Origin: Salinimicrobium sp963739625
GTDB taxonomy: Bacteria; Bacteroidota; Bacteroidia; Flavobacteriales; Flavobacteriaceae
Assembly (NCBI GenBank): GCA_963739625.1
Contig: CAVUAU010000007.1
Location: 62,001 to 126,000, forward strand
Length of the DNA: 64,000 nucleotides
Direction: 5' to 3'
Part shown: piece by piece, positions 59,771 to 64,000 of the stretch
Layout of the letters: the number at the start of each line of letters is the position of its first letter
Position numbering within the stretch: the first letter of the stretch is position 1
Position numbers and translations under genes: made by a program
Notes under the pieces: generated by a model
What the model was told of the DNA's origin: nothing
Databases searched by the model: none
The model's input: only the letters and a program-made list of their open reading frames with translations

Positions 59771-60769
59771 TTAAATTTTCGCAAAGTATGCAGCCAGTTC
59801 GACCAGTTTAGTAGAATACCCGTACTCGTTATCATACCAGGCCACAAGCTTAAAGAAATTATCATTTAAGGCAATTCCAGCTTCGGCATCAAAGTTACAC
59901 ACGTAGCCGTTAGAGACAAAGTCCTGAGATACTACCTGCTCTTCTGTATAAGAAACAATTCCTTTATACGCTCCTTCTGAAGCTTTTTTGAAGGCCGCTT
60001 TAATGTCTTCGTAAGAAACAGCTTTCTCTGTTCTAACAGTAAGGTCTACTACAGAAACATCGGCGGTAGGAACCCTAAATGCCATTCCTGTCAATTTTCC
60101 ATCAAGTTCAGGAATTACTTTTCCTACTGCTTTAGCCGCACCTGTTGAGGAAGGAATGATGTTGATCAAAGCACTTCTACCACCTCTCCAGTCTTTTTTA
60201 GACGGCCCGTCTACTGTCATTTGGGTAGCAGTAGTCGCGTGGATAGTAGTCATCAAACCTTCAACCAGTCCAAACTCGTCATCAACGATCTTAGCAAGTG
60301 GTGCAAGACAGTTGGTGGTACAGGAAGCGTTTGAGATAACCTTATCATCTGCAGTGATCTTCTCGTTGTTCACACCCATTACGAACATTGGCGCATCTTT
60401 AGAAGGGGCAGAAATAACCACTTTTTTGGCTCCGGCTGTAAGGTGTTTTGCAGCGGTATCTTTAGTGGTGAAAATTCCTGTACAATCCATTACGACCTCG
60501 GCACCAACTTCATCCCATTTAAGATCTTCGGGATTTCTTTCTGCAGTAATTCGAACGGTTTTTCCGTTAACCACAAGGTGTCCTCCTTCTACTTCTACAG
60601 AACCTTTAAATTGTCCGTGAACTGAATCATATTTTAAAAGATAGGCCAAATGGTCCACATCCAGCAGATCGTTGATTGCCACAACTTCTACATCTTCTCT
60701 TTCACTGGCAACTCTGAAGGCGATCCTCCCAATTCTTCCAAATCCGTTTATTCCTATTTTAGTACTCAT
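59771..60769 (-). CDS. gapA: Type I glyceraldehyde-3-phosphate dehydrogenase
   Basis: Glycolytic enzyme, NAD-dependent. 332 residues. NAD loop MSTKIGINGFGRIGRIAFRV, catalytic Cys in SNASCTTNCLAPLAKIVDD, the phosphate region STGAAKAVGKVIPELDGKLT and NAD region AWYDNEYGYSTKLVELAAYF. Cotranscribed with pfkA (19-base gap), linking two glycolytic steps. Confidence 0.97.
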   Translation of the reverse strand: MSTKIGINGFGRIGRIAFRVASEREDVEVVAINDLLDVDHLAYLLKYDSVHGQFKGSVEVEGGHLVVNGKTVRITAERNPEDLKWDEVGAEVVMDCTGIFTTKDTAAKHLTAGAKKVVISAPSKDAPMFVMGVNNEKITADDKVISNASCTTNCLAPLAKIVDDEFGLVEGLMTTIHATTATQMTVDGPSKKDWRGGRSALINIIPSSTGAAKAVGKVIPELDGKLTGMAFRVPTADVSVVDLTVRTEKAVSYEDIKAAFKKASEGAYKGIVSYTEEQVVSQDFVSNGYVCNFDAEAGIALNDNFFKLVAWYDNEYGYSTKLVELAAYFAKI

Positions 60770-60787
60770 AATATCTAATTTTTGTAT

Positions 60788-61774
60788 TTATATGGTGGTG
60801 ATGTTCAACACCCTTCTTAATTCCTTGTCTAGCGGTCGGTTTCCTTTGATGGCCTCTTCAAAATCTACCGAAGTCACCACTCTATTTTTCACACCAACCA
60901 TAACTTTATTTTCACCTCTTAGCAGCGCCTCTATGGCTCCAACGCCAAGCCTGCTGGCAAGCACCCTGTCAAAACAGCTGGGCGCGCCACCTCGCTGGAT
61001 GTGCCCCAGTACAGAAACCCTGATGTCGTAACCCTCAAGGTTCTCACCAATATATTCGGCAAGCTCAAAAATATTCTTTCCACTCTTTTCACCTTCGGCT
61101 ACTACGATAATACTGGAAGTTTTTCCGGATTTTCTACTCCTTTCAAGAGAAAACAGCATTTGCTCGATCCCCTTATCCTCTTCGGGAATAAGGATCTCTT
61201 CGGCTCCGGCTCCAATCCCGCTGTTCAAAGCAATGTCACCTGCGTCACGACCCATAACTTCCACAAGGAACAGCCTGTTGTGAGAACTGGCGGTATCGCG
61301 AATCTTATCGATGGCTTCCACCACTGTATTTAATGCGGTATCATAGCCAATACAGTAATCTGTCCCGTTGATGTCGTTATCGATGGTGCCCGGTATACCA
61401 ACCACAGGAAAGTTAAACTCTTCCTGAAGTTTCATGGCTCCCGTAAAAGTACCGTCCCCGCCAATAACAACCAGCGCGTCAATACCGGCGTTGCGAAGAT
61501 TTTTATAAGCTTTTTCACGGCCTTCTACAGTCCGGAATTCTTTAGAACGGGCCGACTTTAGGAAGGTTCCCCCGCGGTTGATTATGTTACGCACAGAACG
61601 AGCAGTCAACAGCTCGAAATCATTTTCTATTAGGCCCTGGTAGCCGCGATAGACGCCTACACAGTCGAGATTATAGTAGGCACAGCTTCTTGCCACTGCC
61701 CTTATTGCTGCATTCATTCCTGGAGCATCTCCCCCGGAAGTCAAAACTGCGATCTTTTTTATCTTTTCTAACAT
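60788..61774 (-). CDS. pfkA: 6-phosphofructokinase
   Basis: ATP-dependent phosphorylation of fructose-6-phosphate. 328 residues. ATP loop LTSGGDAPGMNAAIRAVARS, GGDGTFTGAMKL, and substrate motif GIPGTIDNDINGTDYCIGYD with the catalytic Asp. FLVEVMGRDAGDIALNSGIG and VLGHIQRGGAPSCFDRVLAS are conserved. Gly at the position following GGDG is compatible with ATP use. Confidence 0.96.
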   Translation of the reverse strand: MLEKIKKIAVLTSGGDAPGMNAAIRAVARSCAYYNLDCVGVYRGYQGLIENDFELLTARSVRNIINRGGTFLKSARSKEFRTVEGREKAYKNLRNAGIDALVVIGGDGTFTGAMKLQEEFNFPVVGIPGTIDNDINGTDYCIGYDTALNTVVEAIDKIRDTASSHNRLFLVEVMGRDAGDIALNSGIGAGAEEILIPEEDKGIEQMLFSLERSRKSGKTSSIIVVAEGEKSGKNIFELAEYIGENLEGYDIRVSVLGHIQRGGAPSCFDRVLASRLGVGAIEALLRGENKVMVGVKNRVVTSVDFEEAIKGNRPLDKELRRVLNITTI

Positions 61775-61850
61775 TGATGTAAAGCTATTTCAATTAAAGA
61801 ATATAACCTAATTCGCCCTGAAACTCAAACGTTTTCGGTTAATAAAAAAT

Positions 61851-61878
61851 AAAAATGCTCCTTTTGAGGAGCATTTTT
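61851..61878 (-). terminator. Terminator of GH13 gene
   Basis: AAAAATGCTCC/GGAGCATTTTT, 11 bp perfect, followed by T-rich sequence on the minus strand. Confidence 0.85.
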
Positions 61879-61898
61879 ATCATTTTTTAGGAATATTA

Positions 61899-63341
61899 TT
61901 ACTTATTTACTAAAATCACGTATTCCCAGGGCTTAAAATTGTACTTCTTGTTTTCTGCCATTTGGAAATCCTTTTTGCCCATGTATACCTGCAGGTCAGC
62001 AGGCAGCTCAACAGTGAATTCTGTTGGCTTAGAATTAAGATTAGCCAGGTAAACCACTTTTTCGTCTCCTGCACTGCGTTCAAAAGCCAGGATTTTATCG
62101 TCTGCCGAGGTAGTAATTCTCGAATATGCAGCAGCTTCTTTCGCGCCGTGAAGGGCTTCATTATCATTCTTTAGCTCTCCCAGTTTTTCCAGGACGGGCC
62201 ACATTTTTCCTTTTGTTTTTGGAATAGTATCTTTTTCAAAGAACAACAGTCTCTTGCTCATGTCATACTCTTGTCCGCTGTAGATCAATGGCATCCCCGG
62301 AATGGTATAGGTAAGGGCCACCATAGCTTCTGAAGCATCTCCCATTCTTTCGAAAACGGTTCCATTCCACGAGTTTTCGTCATGGTTGGTCACAAAATTC
62401 ATCAGATAGTCATCCTCTTGATAAGTGGTATCAATCTTTTTCATGTATGCATCCCAGGCCTCCACACTTTTTTTTCCCTGTGCGATCTGGTTCATCAAGT
62501 GATGCCCCTCCCAGTTGTAGCCCATGTCAAAAGAATTGTGGAAAAGATCCTTGTCTTCAGATTCTGCAAGCATAAAAACCGGCTTGATCTCCTTGATCTG
62601 CTTCACGGCCTGGTCCCAAAACTCAGTTGGCACTTCTCCTGCAACATCGGCCCTAAACCCGTCGATGTCATGCTCGGCGATCCAGTACTTCATATCATCG
62701 GTCATTTCCTTCCAAAGGTCTTTATTTTCGTAATTCAAATCGGCAACATCTGTCCAACCCCATGATTCTCCTGTAGTGGGATTGACGGGATCAATAGGCT
62801 CACCTTTTTCATTTTGAGTGTAATATTCAGGATTGGTTTTCAGCCATTGATGATCCCAGCCGGTATGGTTTGCAACCCAGTCAAGGATTACGTACATGCC
62901 GTTCTCATGAGCCGCTTCCACCAGCTCATCCAGATCTTCCATAGTTCCAAAATTCGGATTTACAGCCGTATAATCTGAAATCGCATAATAACTTCCAAGA
63001 TATTTCTCCCGCTCTGCAGGATCTTCAATATCTTCGGCATTGCCTCCACCGGTCGCTTTGCGGTTCTTTTCAGAAATTGGATAGATAGGCATCAACCAGA
63101 TCACTTTTACGCCCAGGTCTTTCAACTGCGGAATATCCTTCGTGAAAGCATCAAAAGTGCCCTCGGGTGAATACTGCCTGATATTGGCCTCATAGATCAC
63201 TGCCGACTCCAAAGCATCATCAGTAATTGGCTCCAGTTGCGTCACCATTTGCTCCTCCACCCTATCCTGCGGCTCATTTTTACAGGAAGTCAGGCTGAGG
63301 ACGCCCAAAAATAAGATTGCTATTTTTTTCATAAAATTCAT
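61899..63341 (-). CDS. Alpha-amylase family (GH13) lipoprotein
   Basis: Starch or maltodextrin hydrolase, lipid anchored. 480 residues. Two candidate starts: 63341 (MNFMKKIAILFLGVLSLTSC, overlapping the upstream stop as ATGA) and 63332 (MKKIA). Both lead to the same lipobox Cys. Catalytic motifs: DWVANHTGWDH (region I), IDGFRADVAGEVP (nucleophile Asp), VFMLAESEDKDL (acid Glu) and FVTNHDENSW (third Asp). Cotranscribed with the GH31 gene upstream. Confidence 0.93.
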   Translation of the reverse strand: MNFMKKIAILFLGVLSLTSCKNEPQDRVEEQMVTQLEPITDDALESAVIYEANIRQYSPEGTFDAFTKDIPQLKDLGVKVIWLMPIYPISEKNRKATGGGNAEDIEDPAEREKYLGSYYAISDYTAVNPNFGTMEDLDELVEAAHENGMYVILDWVANHTGWDHQWLKTNPEYYTQNEKGEPIDPVNPTTGESWGWTDVADLNYENKDLWKEMTDDMKYWIAEHDIDGFRADVAGEVPTEFWDQAVKQIKEIKPVFMLAESEDKDLFHNSFDMGYNWEGHHLMNQIAQGKKSVEAWDAYMKKIDTTYQEDDYLMNFVTNHDENSWNGTVFERMGDASEAMVALTYTIPGMPLIYSGQEYDMSKRLLFFEKDTIPKTKGKMWPVLEKLGELKNDNEALHGAKEAAAYSRITTSADDKILAFERSAGDEKVVYLANLNSKPTEFTVELPADLQVYMGKKDFQMAENKKYNFKPWEYVILVNK

Positions 63342-64000
63342 ATTTGATTAAATGTAACTGTGGTTATTTTCTTTTTTAACGGAATTATCAGCCTGAGATT
63401 TTGCCCTTTTTGAGGCTGTTGGAATTTAATGTTTTCCCCGTTCACCTGCACCTGCTGCGGAAACTTTTCCAGGTTGTGAATGATCACTTCGATCTTTTCA
63501 AATTCTGAAGTCTTTCTTGCTGCACCCCATTCTTTTTCAATGGAAATTTCACGATTTCCCTGCTTCTTTTCTGCGGAAAAATTCAGGATCTCAAAAAGGC
63601 CTTTTTCGTAGGCTGCTGAAGTTTTCCCGTCGTCCTGGTACAGAATGGCTCCGGAAGTCGCGGCTTCAGCGTCAAAAAAGTAATGCAGCTCCACGTCTTC
63701 AGTAGAAAATTCTGAAGTAGACTGCATTGGCTTGGCCATTGGGATCAAAGCGCCGCCCCTTACAAAGGTCGGGATACACTCCTCTTTTAGCTGAATTGTT
63801 GCTGTGGTTCCTTTCTCATGTTTTTCACCGGTATAGAAGTCGAACCAGTTCGAGGTCTTCGGAAAGTAAACTTCCTGTTCTAAAATGTTCGGCCTTAAAA
63901 CCGGCGAGACAAGAAAATTGTCACCCCAAAGGTATTCCCCTGCCATTGAATATAACCTGAAGTTTTCGGGCTCCTCGAAGAAGAGCGGCCGCATCAACGG
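63338..64000 (-). CDS. Glycoside hydrolase family 31 protein, C-terminal part only
   Basis: Continuous with a frame running out of the window; 220 residues of the C-terminal barrel end and beta-domains. Conserved GH31 tail motifs: MRPLFFEEPENFRLY, GDNFLVSPVLRPN, VYFPKTSNWFDFYTGEKHEK and CIPTFVRGGALIPMAKPMQS. Probably an alpha-glucosidase acting on the oligosaccharides from the GH13 enzyme. Its stop overlaps the GH13 start by 4 bases. Confidence 0.88.
   Translation of the reverse strand, partial: PLMRPLFFEEPENFRLYSMAGEYLWGDNFLVSPVLRPNILEQEVYFPKTSNWFDFYTGEKHEKGTTATIQLKEECIPTFVRGGALIPMAKPMQSTSEFSTEDVELHYFFDAEAATSGAILYQDDGKTSAAYEKGLFEILNFSAEKKQGNREISIEKEWGAARKTSEFEKIEVIIHNLEKFPQQVQVNGENIKFQQPQKGQNLRLIIPLKKKITTVTFNQI

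Noticed and set aside
1..64000. tRNA or rRNA genes, prophage, integrase or CRISPR-Cas
   Set aside because: Intergenic gaps were read for cloverleaf or rRNA-like sequence and proteins for phage or Cas motifs; none was seen.

Overview
The window looks like chromosomal DNA from a marine or saline flavobacterium (Bacteroidota, Flavobacteriaceae; the gene content resembles the Gramella/Salinimicrobium/Salegentibacter group, but no species can be named from sequence alone). Grounds: promoters of the TAnnTTTG type, A-rich leaders instead of strong Shine-Dalgarno sites, lipoproteins with SCS/SCK lipoboxes, menaquinone genes, a fused E1 alpha/beta ketoacid dehydrogenase, a GNAT-nitrilase fusion and typical flavobacterial intergenic repeats. 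No rRNA, tRNA, CRISPR, phage or transposase was found.

Layout. 1-7.8 kb: envelope and housekeeping genes (GAF protein, TlpA-like lipoprotein, SIMPL protein, rhomboid protease, LpxL-type acyltransferase, GlmM, AcpH). 7.9-15.6 kb: accessory surface region with a secreted astacin-like protease, three tandem paralogous lipoproteins (a fourth copy lies at 34-36 kb) and a LuxR-type regulator. 16-25 kb: uvrA, a LOG-family protein, a degenerate M1 peptidase fused to a probable beta-barrel, and the E1 component. 25-34 kb: menaquinone genes menI, menF, menD and menB on the minus strand, with CvfB and two PH-domain proteins. 36-38.5 kb: serine hydrolase, a HigBA-type toxin-antitoxin pair with a perfect operator palindrome, and nested repeats. 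38.6-50.7 kb: dnaK, sdaA, alcohol dehydrogenase, panB, RluA, a protein with four cache domains, a zinc peptidase and an aldehyde dehydrogenase. 50.7-58.7 kb: a tightly packed minus-strand run of comM, DUF2891, an NRAMP-like transporter and pxpA-pxpB-pxpC (5-oxoprolinase), ending at a GNAT-nitrilase fusion. 58.8-64 kb: sugar metabolism (N-acetylglucosamine-type kinase, gapA, pfkA, GH13 amylase lipoprotein, GH31 C-terminus).

The most novel-looking content is the lipoprotein family: one conserved N-terminal module of about 300 residues, Asp-rich thrombospondin-3-like calcium repeats in three of four members, and an unrelated C-terminal domain in each. The three tandem copies share a 14-bp leader word and lie beside a LuxR-type regulator flanked by palindromes. 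Other notable points are an NRAMP-like transporter that has lost the metal-site residues and sits in the 5-oxoprolinase operon, and a heptamer repeat inside menF whose length decides the reading frame.

Caution: at least ten genes carry single-base frameshifts, nearly all of them +1 insertions, including core genes (lpxL-like, menB, menD, menF, pxpC). This is better explained by sequence errors than by gene decay, so these are described as whole genes with the break noted.
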